A stretch of DNA of 8,817 bases, from positions 1 through 8,817 of the forward strand of contig NZ_JBKGYF010000069.1 in the NCBI RefSeq assembly GCF_046546175.1. The letters are read 5' to 3'. This DNA is from Methanohalobium sp046546175 (GTDB lineage Archaea; Halobacteriota; Methanosarcinia; Methanosarcinales; Methanosarcinaceae). How positions within the stretch are numbered: the stretch's first letter is position 1; each line of letters opens with the position of its first letter. A program made the translations under genes and the position numbers. This document shows positions 1-5,972 of this stretch, piece by piece. Under the pieces are notes generated by a model that worked only from the letters and a program-made list of their open reading frames with translations, did not search any database and was not told the origin of the DNA.

Positions 1-79
1 ACGTGAAGATCTGATACCATCGTTCATCGCCTGTATCAGCACTTTGCAGAGTATCATTGGATGATAGGATGATTGCCAT
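1..79 (-). CDS. Possible 5' end of a minus-strand gene, cut by the window edge (unrecognised)
   Basis: An open frame starts at an ATG whose first base is 79 on the minus strand and stays open for 26 codons to the window edge; it reads MAIILSSNDTLQSADTGDER and continues WYQIFT. In-frame stops lie just upstream of the ATG, so this is the earliest start. There is no Shine-Dalgarno site, but an AT-rich TATA-like block is centred near 107, about 28 bp upstream, which would suit a leaderless archaeal transcript. I do not recognise the family and the fragment is too short to assign one. The competing reading is the tail of a plus-strand gene: a frame open from base 2 to a TGA at 59-61. The promoter context and amino-acid composition slightly favour the minus strand, but this is inference. 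Confidence 0.35.
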   Translation of the reverse strand, partial: MAIILSSNDTLQSADTGDERWYQIFT

Positions 80-100
80 ATCAGTAAACTAATTAACCTA

Positions 101-113
101 TAATTTATATTTA
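101..113 (-). promoter_or_regulatory. TATA-like element for the left-edge minus-strand gene (possibly also used on +)
   Basis: On the minus strand this reads as an AT-only block containing AAATATAAATTA, centred about 28 bp before the ATG at 79. That is the distance expected between an archaeal TATA box and a leaderless start. On the plus strand the same bases give TTTATATTT, about 130 bp upstream of the prefoldin start, so it could serve either direction. No other strong TATA box is obvious for prefoldin. Confidence 0.3.
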
Positions 114-230
114 TTTGTCTGATAGATAAAAATAGATTGATAGTATAGAATTGTCGGACAGCCTGTTTAGCCAAGGATAGTTTACCCTCATGGAAACATT
201 AAAATCATTTCAAGTTAATTGCAAATATCA

Positions 231-235
231 GGTGA
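231..235 (+). promoter_or_regulatory. Ribosome binding site of pfdB
   Basis: GGTGA, complementary to the archaeal anti-SD, lies 6 nt before the ATG at 242. It decides this start over an out-of-frame ATG at 190, which has no such site. Confidence 0.7.
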
Positions 236-241
236 AACTAA

Positions 242-607
242 ATGAGTCAGGAACTACCCCCACAAGCACAGAATCAAATGTCTCAATTGCAACAATTACA
301 ACAGCAGGCACAGTCGTTAGCAGTACAGAAAAATCAGGTAGAATCATCTCAAAAAGCAACAGAAACAGCTCTTGAAGAATTAAAAAATTTGCCAGAAGAT
401 GCTACGGTCTACAGGACAGTTGGAAACCTGCAGATCAAAACCACCAGAGATGATGCAATCGAAAAACTGGAAGAACAAAAGGAAAATCTATCATTAAGGC
501 TACAGTCGATTAACCGCCAAGAAGAGCGCATATCAAAACGATTCAAACAGCTTCAGGAACAACTCCAGCAATCAATGGGTAAACAGCAGGGTGGAAAGGC
601 ACAGTAA
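242..607 (+). CDS. pfdB: Prefoldin beta subunit
   Basis: This is the beta subunit of archaeal prefoldin (GimC), an alpha2-beta4 cytoplasmic jellyfish-shaped chaperone. It holds unfolded polypeptides in its coiled-coil tentacles and hands them to the group II chaperonin (thermosome). The 121-residue length is typical. The architecture is visible: a Gln-rich N-terminal coiled coil (about 10-50), a beta hairpin around VYRTVGNLQIK (56-66) that forms the platform of the hexamer, and a charged C-terminal coiled coil (about 70-112) ending in a Gln/Lys-rich tail. The start at 242 follows GGTGA at 231-235 with a 6-nt spacer. Archaeal pfdB genes often follow ribosomal protein and RNA polymerase subunit genes; here the sequence just upstream (80-241) holds no recognisable gene. 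Family assignment is confident. Confidence 0.96.
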   Translation: MSQELPPQAQNQMSQLQQLQQQAQSLAVQKNQVESSQKATETALEELKNLPEDATVYRTVGNLQIKTTRDDAIEKLEEQKENLSLRLQSINRQEERISKRFKQLQEQLQQSMGKQQGGKAQ

Positions 608-611
608 AAGC

Positions 612-626
612 CATTTATATTAAATG
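612..626 (+). promoter_or_regulatory. TATA-like palindrome between pfdB and the DHH gene
   Basis: CATTTATATTAAATG is a perfect 6-bp inverted repeat around TAT, placed 4 bp after the pfdB stop. Its centre contains an archaeal TATA-like TTTATAT. If used, transcription would begin near 643-648, giving the DHH gene a leader of about 45 nt. The 81-bp gap to the next start leaves room for a separate promoter. The assignment rests on base composition and position only. Confidence 0.35.
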
Positions 627-688
627 AGCATAGCAAAATTTGAACAAGCCATATATGTATCAATATGGCAATCCAGCGAGAGGTGCTA

Positions 689-1657
689 ATGCAGGTCGAC
701 GAAATGGAGTTTTACAACAGGCTCCTGGACTACCATCATATTTTATTTTTATGTCATCGCAATGCTGACCCTGATGCTGTAAGTAGTGCGTTTGCACTTT
801 CTGAGGCTATCGGAGGTACAGTTGGTCTTGTAGAAGGATGCAACAGACTTGCAGCACTGCTTGTTGATAGGCTGGGTATCGAAGTTGTAGATGGACCAGA
901 CCCTGAAAACTACGAATTTATAGTGGTAGTAGATACATCTACAAGTTCTCAACTAAATGATATCAAATTATCCAATTACTGTGTCATAGATCATCATTCA
1001 ACAACAGCATTAACAGAAAAAGCTGATTTTTATCTGCATTCTAGAGCAACATCAACTGCAGAAATAGTTTATAAAATATTAAAATCGATGGGAGCACCTA
1101 TTACCCGCCGTACTGCTTTAGGGCTTATATCAGGAATTATCACCGATACAGGTCATTTTAAACATGCAAATTCATGTACATTTAGAAATCTCGCAGAAAT
1201 AATAGAATCAAGTGGTGTAGAATATGCTGAAGTACTTGAGATGATGGCTACAGCTCCTCAGGACATATCATTGCGTATGGCGATGTTGAAATCTGCACAA
1301 AGGCTGGAAATTGAGCGCGTGGATGAATGGCTGGTGGTAACAACACATGTGAGTTCATTCGGTGGTGCAGCATCTTCAATGTTGATTAATATCGGAGCAG
1401 ATGTTGCTCTTGTAGCAACAACGTGTGACGGTAGTATAAGGGTCAGTGCACGTGCCAAACGTGATGCTGTTAATGCAGGCGTAAATCTTGGGAAAATTAT
1501 GGAGAATATAAGTGAACATTATTATGGCACAGGGGGAGGTCATCCGGGAGCTGCAGGTATCGATGTTGTGACAGATGTCAATCAAATTCTTTCAGAATGT
1601 AAAAAACACGTACTTGAGACATTGAAAAGAGAAACTGTAAAAAACGAAAATCGTTAA
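689..1657 (+). CDS. DHH/DHHA1-family phosphoesterase (NrnA-like)
   Basis: This is a soluble metal-dependent phosphodiesterase of the DHH superfamily. All signature motifs are present (numbering from 689): HRNADPDA at 23-30, IVVVD with the metal aspartate at 82, the DHH triad D101-H102-H103 in VIDHHS, and the C-terminal DHHA1 substrate loop GGGHPGAAG at 282-290. At about 322 residues it matches stand-alone bacterial NrnA-type enzymes, which act on nanoRNA, pAp or cyclic dinucleotide products. It is shorter than archaeal RecJ/GAN, which works with the replisome. Candidate activities are oligoribonuclease, pAp phosphatase or c-di-AMP/pApA hydrolase; the sequence does not distinguish them. The start is ambiguous: ATG at 665 has no SD; ATG 689 follows GAGGTG (680-685) closely; ATG 704 follows AGGT (693-696). 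I chose 689 on SD strength. Its neighbour pfdB may be co-transcribed. Confidence 0.9.
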   Translation: MQVDEMEFYNRLLDYHHILFLCHRNADPDAVSSAFALSEAIGGTVGLVEGCNRLAALLVDRLGIEVVDGPDPENYEFIVVVDTSTSSQLNDIKLSNYCVIDHHSTTALTEKADFYLHSRATSTAEIVYKILKSMGAPITRRTALGLISGIITDTGHFKHANSCTFRNLAEIIESSGVEYAEVLEMMATAPQDISLRMAMLKSAQRLEIERVDEWLVVTTHVSSFGGAASSMLINIGADVALVATTCDGSIRVSARAKRDAVNAGVNLGKIMENISEHYYGTGGGHPGAAGIDVVTDVNQILSECKKHVLETLKRETVKNENR

Positions 1658-1671
1658 TAATCACGATTATT
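1649..1671. repeat. Overlapping short inverted repeats after the DHH gene
   Basis: Two inverted repeats overlap at the end of the gene. AATCGT (1649-1654) pairs with ACGATT (1663-1668) around an 8-nt loop containing the stop codon. AATAATC (1656-1662) pairs with GATTATT (1665-1671) across AC. The stem is weak and no T-run follows, so this is at best a weak terminator or a protein site in the 55-bp gap before the ligase gene. Confidence 0.3.
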
Positions 1672-1712
1672 CTGTTAAATTACCATTTTATTAAAAACAG
1701 GCAGGTAACATA

Positions 1713-3014
1713 ATGGAATACTGGGATCCACATATTGAGCGAATGCCGGTTGATGAATTAAAAGAGATGCAAGAATTCAAATTGAAACAGCTTTTGAATT
1801 ATGTGTATCATCATTCACCTTTTTATAAAAAGAGGTTTGATGACACGGGTATCAAACCAGATGATATAAAAACACTTGAGGATATTAAAAAGCTACCGTT
1901 TACCTATAAACAGGATTTGCGGGACAATTATCCAACAGGAATGTTTTGCGTCCCGAATACGCAGCTTGTACGCTTTCATGCGTCTTCTGGAACCTCCGGA
2001 AAACCCACTGTTGTAGGTTATACACGAAATGACATTAATGAATGGGCAAACTCACTTGCCAGAGCACTAACATCGATTGGTGTAGGACGCGGAGATAATC
2101 TTCAGGTCAGTTATGGATACGGGTTGTTTACCGGTGGGCTCGGACTACATTACGGAGCTGAAGAAGTCTCAGCTTCTGTTCTTCCAACCAGTGCCGGTAA
2201 TACAGAACGACAGATTGAATTAATGCAGGACCTTGGCACAAGTGTTATAGCCTGTACTCCATCCTATATGCTGTATTTGAATGAAGCTGCAAAGAATATG
2301 GGTATTAGTATCAAAGACGATACCGATTTACGGGTAGGTATACTTGGAGCAGAACCTTGGTCAGAAGAGATGCGAAAAAGAATAGAAAATGCAACCGGAA
2401 TTAAAGCATATGACATTTTTGGAACATCAGAACTTAGCGGTCCACTGTTTACTGAATGTCAATATCAGGACGGAATCCATATATGGGCAGACCATTTCCT
2501 TGTAGAAATCATAGATCCAGACACCGGAGAATCACTACCTGATGGTGAAAGAGGTGAACTGGCTATAACAACCCTCTCAAAGGAGGCGCTTCCGCTTGTC
2601 AGATACCGAGTCGGAGACCTTACGGCATTGAACAGTGAACCCTGTAGTTGTGGACGTACCCATCCGCGGATTACAAGAATTACCGGCAGAGTGGATGATA
2701 TGCTGGTTGTACGGGGAGTTAATGTATTCCCTGGTCAGATTGAAGCTGTCCTTATGAATATACCGGAAGTAGGTGAACATTTCCAGATAATAGTTGACAG
2801 GGTTAATGAAATGGATATGATGAAAGTGCAGATTGAGATGACCGATACAGCATTCAGTGATAAGGTAAATGATATCATATCCCTTGAGAAAAAAGTGGAA
2901 TCCGCACTTAAAAGCGTGTTGAACGTTTCAGTTAAAGTAGAACTGGTGGAACAGGGATCACACCCAAGAACGGTTGGTAAATCCAGGAAAGTTGTTGACA
3001 ATCGAAATTTATAA
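1713..3014 (+). CDS. Phenylacetate-CoA ligase-type AMP-forming aryl-CoA ligase
   Basis: This is an adenylate-forming enzyme of the PaaK group: acid + ATP + CoA gives acyl-CoA + AMP + PPi via an acyl-adenylate. The length of 433 residues is typical. Visible motifs: the Ser/Thr/Gly-rich ATP loop SSGTSGKP at 91-98; DIFGTSELSGP at 234-244 for the adenylate pocket; the Cys motif CSCGRTHPRI at 311-320, common in PaaK proteins; and the C-terminal hinge GRVDDMLVVRGVNVFPGQIE at 325-344. A GGT-type SD (1704-1706) precedes ATG 1713. The ACT gene begins 42 bp downstream. In methanogens such ligase-ACT pairs occur with indolepyruvate ferredoxin oxidoreductase and are thought to activate aryl acetates taken up from outside for aromatic amino acid synthesis. 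Homologues have also been annotated as coenzyme F390 synthetase. The family is certain, the substrate is not. Confidence 0.93.
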   Translation: MEYWDPHIERMPVDELKEMQEFKLKQLLNYVYHHSPFYKKRFDDTGIKPDDIKTLEDIKKLPFTYKQDLRDNYPTGMFCVPNTQLVRFHASSGTSGKPTVVGYTRNDINEWANSLARALTSIGVGRGDNLQVSYGYGLFTGGLGLHYGAEEVSASVLPTSAGNTERQIELMQDLGTSVIACTPSYMLYLNEAAKNMGISIKDDTDLRVGILGAEPWSEEMRKRIENATGIKAYDIFGTSELSGPLFTECQYQDGIHIWADHFLVEIIDPDTGESLPDGERGELAITTLSKEALPLVRYRVGDLTALNSEPCSCGRTHPRITRITGRVDDMLVVRGVNVFPGQIEAVLMNIPEVGEHFQIIVDRVNEMDMMKVQIEMTDTAFSDKVNDIISLEKKVESALKSVLNVSVKVELVEQGSHPRTVGKSRKVVDNRNL

Positions 3015-3056
3015 TACTGATTGAGTCTTGAAAAAGTTGGTTATGTGGGTGTTTAC

Positions 3057-3500
3057 ATGGACATGGACGATAATGTATTAAAACAGATATCCGTATTTGC
3101 AGAAAATAAACCCGGTAGACTTGCAAATATAGCAGACAAACTTAAAAGCGCCGATGTAAATATCAGAGCTTTCAATATTGCTGAAGCCGGTGAATTTGGA
3201 ATAATCCGGATGGTAGTGGATAATCCGGATAATGCTTATGAAGCGCTTCATAACACCGGTTTCACAGTTTCTGAAACAGATGTGCTGGGAATAGAGATGG
3301 AAGATGTGCCTGGCAGTTTATCCAATATCGCAAAGAACCTGGGTGAGCACGGTATCAATATAGATTATTCCTATGCATTTGTTACAAAAACTGAGAAGGC
3401 ACTGTTGATTGTGCGTGTAGATGATATAAAGGGCGCACTGAAAGTACTGGATAGTGCCGATTTCAGACTGGTTGATATGGAAGAGATAAAACATCTCTGA
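3057..3500 (+). CDS. Tandem ACT-domain regulatory protein
   Basis: This small soluble protein (147 residues) is made of two ACT domains and nothing else. ACT1 spans about 9-76 and opens with KQISVFAENKPGRL; ACT2 spans about 77-145 with LGIEMEDVPGSLSNIA. The acidic/Asn-x-Pro-Gly turn at N17-G20 and D83-G86 is the usual amino-acid binding site at the dimer interface. Stand-alone tandem ACT proteins are presumed sensors of amino acids, and one commonly sits beside PaaK-type ligases in methanogens, so it probably modulates that enzyme or pathway. The frame can be opened further to a TTG at 3021, but GGTG at 3048-3051 lies 5 nt before ATG 3057 and the family starts just before the KQISVF strand, so I chose 3057. 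ATG 3063 is also possible. Likely co-transcribed with the ligase. Confidence 0.9.
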   Translation: MDMDDNVLKQISVFAENKPGRLANIADKLKSADVNIRAFNIAEAGEFGIIRMVVDNPDNAYEALHNTGFTVSETDVLGIEMEDVPGSLSNIAKNLGEHGINIDYSYAFVTKTEKALLIVRVDDIKGALKVLDSADFRLVDMEEIKHL

Positions 3501-3536
3501 AAAACTGATTAATAGTGTTCCAGGTCAAGGTTTTAA

Positions 3537-3896
3537 ATGAGGGATGAACAGGAAAATGATGTGACCTCTAAAAGCGAATCTCCTTATGATAAATTGGGTG
3601 GTTCACATTCTACAATTATAGGTGGACGCCTGGGTAGAAGGATAATCTATATTATTGGGTCACACCCAGAAGTGAAAAAAATAATACCGGCTGTTATACA
3701 GGTAAAAGCAAAAAAAGGGTCACCGGGTGGAGCTTTTTCTGCCAAAGCTCTGCGTTGTGATAAAAGGGGAAACCTGCGCTTGGTTGTGTCTCAGGGAACA
3801 TCCACTCAGGAACTGCGAATTATAACCACTGTAGGAGATGCTGTTGAAGGAAAACGTATCATGAATGAATTAAATGAGTTGCTCCAGAGTAAATAA
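3537..3896 (+). CDS. Conserved archaeal protein resembling DUF2103
   Basis: A 119-residue soluble basic protein. After a variable polar N terminus (1-16) comes the conserved-looking segment KLGGSHSTIIGG (19-30), then a hydrophobic stretch IIYIIGSHPEVKKIIP (36-51), a Lys/Gly-rich turn KAKKGSPGGAFSAKALRCD (57-75) and a C-terminal beta-strand segment with QGTSTQELRIITT. From memory this resembles the archaeal DUF2103/COG4031 family described as predicted metal-binding proteins; H24, H43 and C74 would be the only His/Cys candidates. No experimental function is known to me. AAGG at 3527-3530 precedes the ATG. It lies 36 bp after the ACT gene and 14 bp before methanogenesis marker 12, so it is probably in the same operon and may work with the marker protein. 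Confidence 0.8.
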   Translation: MRDEQENDVTSKSESPYDKLGGSHSTIIGGRLGRRIIYIIGSHPEVKKIIPAVIQVKAKKGSPGGAFSAKALRCDKRGNLRLVVSQGTSTQELRIITTVGDAVEGKRIMNELNELLQSK

Positions 3897-3910
3897 GGAT
3901 ACGTGTAAAA

Positions 3911-4900
3911 ATGTATATCGGAATCGATCATGGTACAAATGCAATACGGTTTGCATCCATAAACAGGGATGAAAATACAGATATTAAAAAATTTGAATTA
4001 TCCCGGGATTACGCTGCCTCTATGCAGGAATCTGATATCATTGATTATATCCTTAACCATTTTGATTCCGGTAGAGAAGATATTGAACTCATCGCTGTCA
4101 CCTTTTCCATGGGTGATGGAATTAACAGTATCGAAAACATTGATACTGTAGATATGAGGGGAGTTAAAAGTATTGAAGGAGCCGGTAAGAAGACAGGTGG
4201 CGGAGCTAAGGTTTTTGATGCTGTCAAGAATTCGAATATATCTGCGGTTGTTATACCAGGTATACATACTGGTTGCAATACCGACCAGCGTATGAATGTA
4301 TTTTCGCATTCTACCAGTCCTGAAAAGATAGGTATTGCATATCATGCCAGGTGTAGCAATCAGGATAACGATTTTATTGTATCTGATATTAGCTCAAATA
4401 CAGTGACAGTGGGGGTATCAAATAAAAAAATTGTAGGAGCTATTGATGCCTGTATATTAGCACCTGGGTTGCAGCACGGTCCACTGGATCTACAGGCTAT
4501 AAGGGATGTGGATTCTGGTGTTTGTTCAGCAAATGAAGCGTTCATGCATGCAGGAGTTTTAAAGCGTACACTGTACAACGATTTGGAAAGTCTTCTTGAT
4601 GCGGTTAATAAAAACAATTCAAATGCAATCCTTGCACTTGATACTATTTCTCTTTTTGCTGCAATGGAAATCAAAAGTATACAGGTATTACTTGCTGATT
4701 TAAACCCTGTACCTGTAGAGAATATATATCTTGCAGGCTCAGTCGGTGAAATTGAATATGTGGTTGATAGAATCCATCATCATCTAGGTTTAAGACCCCA
4801 TGTACTTGGAAAATGGAGTGCAGCTATTGGGTGTGCTGAAATCGCCAGAGATATATGTTCTGGTAAAACAGAAATTTTGGGTCTGGATGTAAATTTTTGA
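3911..4900 (+). CDS. Methanogenesis marker protein 12 (ASKHA-fold ATPase-like)
   Basis: A 329-residue protein matching the methanogenesis marker 12 family (TIGR03281 from memory), found in methanogens and relatives and of unknown function. The sequence shows the sugar kinase/Hsp70/actin fold: phosphate-1 motif YIGIDHGTNAIRF (2-14) with D6; phosphate-2 motif VSDISSNTVTVGV (157-169... D159); and adenosine motif ENIYLAGSVGE (270-280). Between them are a family-specific Gly-rich segment KKTGGGAKVFDAV and PGIHTGC, and later APGLQHGPLDLQAI. These suggest ATP binding and perhaps phosphotransfer, possibly in assembling a methanogenic cofactor or enzyme; that last part is inference. An AAGGA (3895-3899) overlapping the upstream stop lies 11 nt before the ATG, indicating translational coupling with the preceding gene. 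It is the last gene of the plus-strand run. Confidence 0.9.
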   Translation: MYIGIDHGTNAIRFASINRDENTDIKKFELSRDYAASMQESDIIDYILNHFDSGREDIELIAVTFSMGDGINSIENIDTVDMRGVKSIEGAGKKTGGGAKVFDAVKNSNISAVVIPGIHTGCNTDQRMNVFSHSTSPEKIGIAYHARCSNQDNDFIVSDISSNTVTVGVSNKKIVGAIDACILAPGLQHGPLDLQAIRDVDSGVCSANEAFMHAGVLKRTLYNDLESLLDAVNKNNSNAILALDTISLFAAMEIKSIQVLLADLNPVPVENIYLAGSVGEIEYVVDRIHHHLGLRPHVLGKWSAAIGCAEIARDICSGKTEILGLDVNF

Positions 4901-4910
4901 AACAATGTAT

Positions 4911-5378
4911 TCAGAATTTAGCCCATTTTGAATATTCATCTAGGAAATTATGGATGATATCTTCTTTTGAATATTTTTCTATGTCGATACTCTGTTGCAC
5001 ACCACTGCGAAGAACAACTTCGGCTTTACAGTATTTTGGTTCTTCCTCTGTATGATACGGAAATGCAAACGACATTTTCTGATACGGTCTCCCACGGATA
5101 GAATAAAAAAACTCTTCCTCATTGTTATTGTAGATTGTAATTGATACTGTGATGGATGATTTTTTTTCAAGCTCGTCTGGGGAATCTATTACAACTTCAC
5201 GCCCTTTGTCTTCAAGTTCTTTTTTAATTACTCTGAAAGCAGGTACTACTGCATTTTCTATAAAACCGATAATATGATAACGTGTGTCAGCACTACTTGT
5301 ACTGTGTTCAGCGACTTTTTTGGATTTATCTTCAGTTCCTTCAAGAATTTTTTTCAAACGGGATTTCCATTCTTCCAT
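4911..5378 (-). CDS. Conserved hypothetical soluble protein, 155 residues
   Basis: I do not recognise a named family. The protein has a Lys/Glu-rich N-terminal helix (1-25), a helix IIGFIENAVVPAFRVIKKELEDKGREVVI (about 35-64), then alternating strands (SSITVSITIYNNNEEEFFYSIRGRP, about 74-98) and a segment YCKAEVVLRSG, ending in a helix KEDIIHNFLDEYSKWAKF. There is no signal peptide or membrane segment, and no catalytic motif. The general plan (short charged helix, VVPAF helix, beta sheet, C-terminal EIIxxFLDEY-like helix) resembles uncharacterised proteins seen in bacteria and archaea. No SD precedes the ATG; a TATA-like GATTTATATC lies at 5411-5420, so the transcript leader would be about 10 nt. 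The stop faces the marker 12 stop with 10 bp between them. Confidence 0.8.
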   Translation of the reverse strand: MEEWKSRLKKILEGTEDKSKKVAEHSTSSADTRYHIIGFIENAVVPAFRVIKKELEDKGREVVIDSPDELEKKSSITVSITIYNNNEEEFFYSIRGRPYQKMSFAFPYHTEEEPKYCKAEVVLRSGVQQSIDIEKYSKEDIIHNFLDEYSKWAKF

Positions 5379-5410
5379 CTTGTAACATCCATTATGTAAT
5401 ATTTGTTATG

Positions 5411-5420
5411 GATATAAATC
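5411..5420 (-). promoter_or_regulatory. TATA box of the 155-residue protein gene
   Basis: On the minus strand GATTTATATC is a good archaeal TATA match, centred about 37 bp before the ATG at 5378. Transcription would start near 5390 with a leader of roughly 10 nt, consistent with the missing SD. Confidence 0.5.
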
Positions 5421-5443
5421 ACTTGTTGTATATGTTATTAGAG

Positions 5444-5459
5444 GTCTATATGTCTATAT
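5444..5459. repeat. Tandem 8-bp direct repeat upstream of the 155-residue gene
   Basis: GTCTATAT occurs twice in immediate succession (5444-5451, 5452-5459). It lies about 24 bp upstream of the predicted TATA box of the minus-strand gene and just downstream of the YdjM-like gene stop. It could be a regulator site or simple slippage; nothing decides. Confidence 0.45.
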
Positions 5460-5478
5460 ACAATTTTATTTTTCAATC

Positions 5479-5850
5479 TTAATAAAAAAGCGGGAGACCC
5501 GCTGGAGTGGTTGCATCTAGGATTAAATGGGATATGTAACCAATACAGAAAAACCCTATGAAGTATTCAATAACAGGTTCACCTGTAATGTTAAAGTTTC
5601 CTATAAATAGTATATAGTATGTTATAGATCCGGCAATAACAAGTGCTATTTTTGAATGAAACAAGCTTCTATGATGACTGTTTTTTGCTGGTTCGATTTT
5701 GTCAGGCAGAACAGATCCAATTATAGAAAATATAAGAGCAAATAGAGTAGAGTATATATCCGGGGTAAACACAGCAAATTCTTTCAACATGTAAAGAGCA
5801 ATAATCCCTGATACCACTCCGCCGATAATATGTGTTTTGAATTTGGGCAT
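5479..5850 (-). CDS. YdjM-like membrane-bound metal-dependent hydrolase, short
   Basis: A 123-residue integral membrane protein with about four hydrophobic segments (8-22, 33-50, 68-84, 93-112). It carries the conserved histidines and aspartates of the YdjM/LexA-induced membrane hydrolase family (PF04307, DUF457 from memory): N-terminal THIIGG with H7, VLPDKIEP with D50, HHRSLFHS with H59, H60 and H65, and SHLILDATTPAG with H108 and D112. This pattern suggests metal-dependent hydrolysis at the membrane, but no physiological substrate is established. Many relatives run on for about 40 or more residues after the last motif; here the stop follows directly after GLPLFY, so the C terminus is short. 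There is no SD; an AT-rich TATA-like block lies about 31 bp upstream. It lies 100 bp upstream of the 155-residue gene on the same strand. Confidence 0.85.
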   Translation of the reverse strand: MPKFKTHIIGGVVSGIIALYMLKEFAVFTPDIYSTLFALIFSIIGSVLPDKIEPAKNSHHRSLFHSKIALVIAGSITYYILFIGNFNITGEPVIEYFIGFFCIGYISHLILDATTPAGLPLFY

Positions 5851-5875
5851 GGTTATTACTGTAAAAGTGTTTGGT

Positions 5876-5886
5876 TTTAAATAAAT
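5876..5886 (-). promoter_or_regulatory. Candidate TATA element of the YdjM-like gene
   Basis: On the minus strand TTTATTTAAAA is centred about 31 bp before the ATG at 5850, so transcription would start within a few bases of the ATG. The element is degenerate and lies in AT-rich DNA, so the call rests mainly on position and the lack of an SD. Confidence 0.35.
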
Positions 5887-5933
5887 AAGTTTTGGTTAAT
5901 TATCCATTGATTGTTAGTATTTATTTGAATATA

Positions 5934-5949
5934 CAAAATCTTTATATAG
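5934..5949 (+). promoter_or_regulatory. clpB core promoter (BRE + TATA box)
   Basis: CTTTATATAG at 5940-5949 is a near-ideal archaeal TATA box, preceded by the A-rich BRE-like CAAAAT (5934-5939). The start of transcription would fall about 25 bp downstream, near 5968-5972, giving clpB a leader of about 115 nt. It is the clearest promoter in the window. Confidence 0.65.
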
Positions 5950-5972
5950 AAGAACAAATCAAGTTATTATTG

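Noticed and set aside
2..61. Possible C-terminal tail of a plus-strand gene ending at TGA 59-61
   Set aside because: Twenty codons with no recognisable family pattern; the minus-strand reading has a start and a TATA-like element, though neither is certain.
190..375. 61-codon plus-strand open frame starting at ATG 190
   Set aside because: It overlaps pfdB in another frame, has no ribosome binding site and gives low-complexity Ser/Thr-rich sequence; pfdB is unmistakable.
3021..3056. Upstream TTG start for the ACT protein
   Set aside because: No ribosome binding site, and the extra 12 residues lie outside the ACT fold; ATG 3057 has GGTG at good spacing.
5282..5482. 66-codon plus-strand open frame
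   Set aside because: Antisense to the start of the 155-residue gene and running through its promoter; AT-rich, aromatic-rich sequence typical of a shadow frame.
5894..5905. Near-palindrome GGTTAATTATCC upstream of the clpB TATA box
   Set aside because: Twelve bases with a central mismatch pair in AT-rich DNA; too likely by chance to call.
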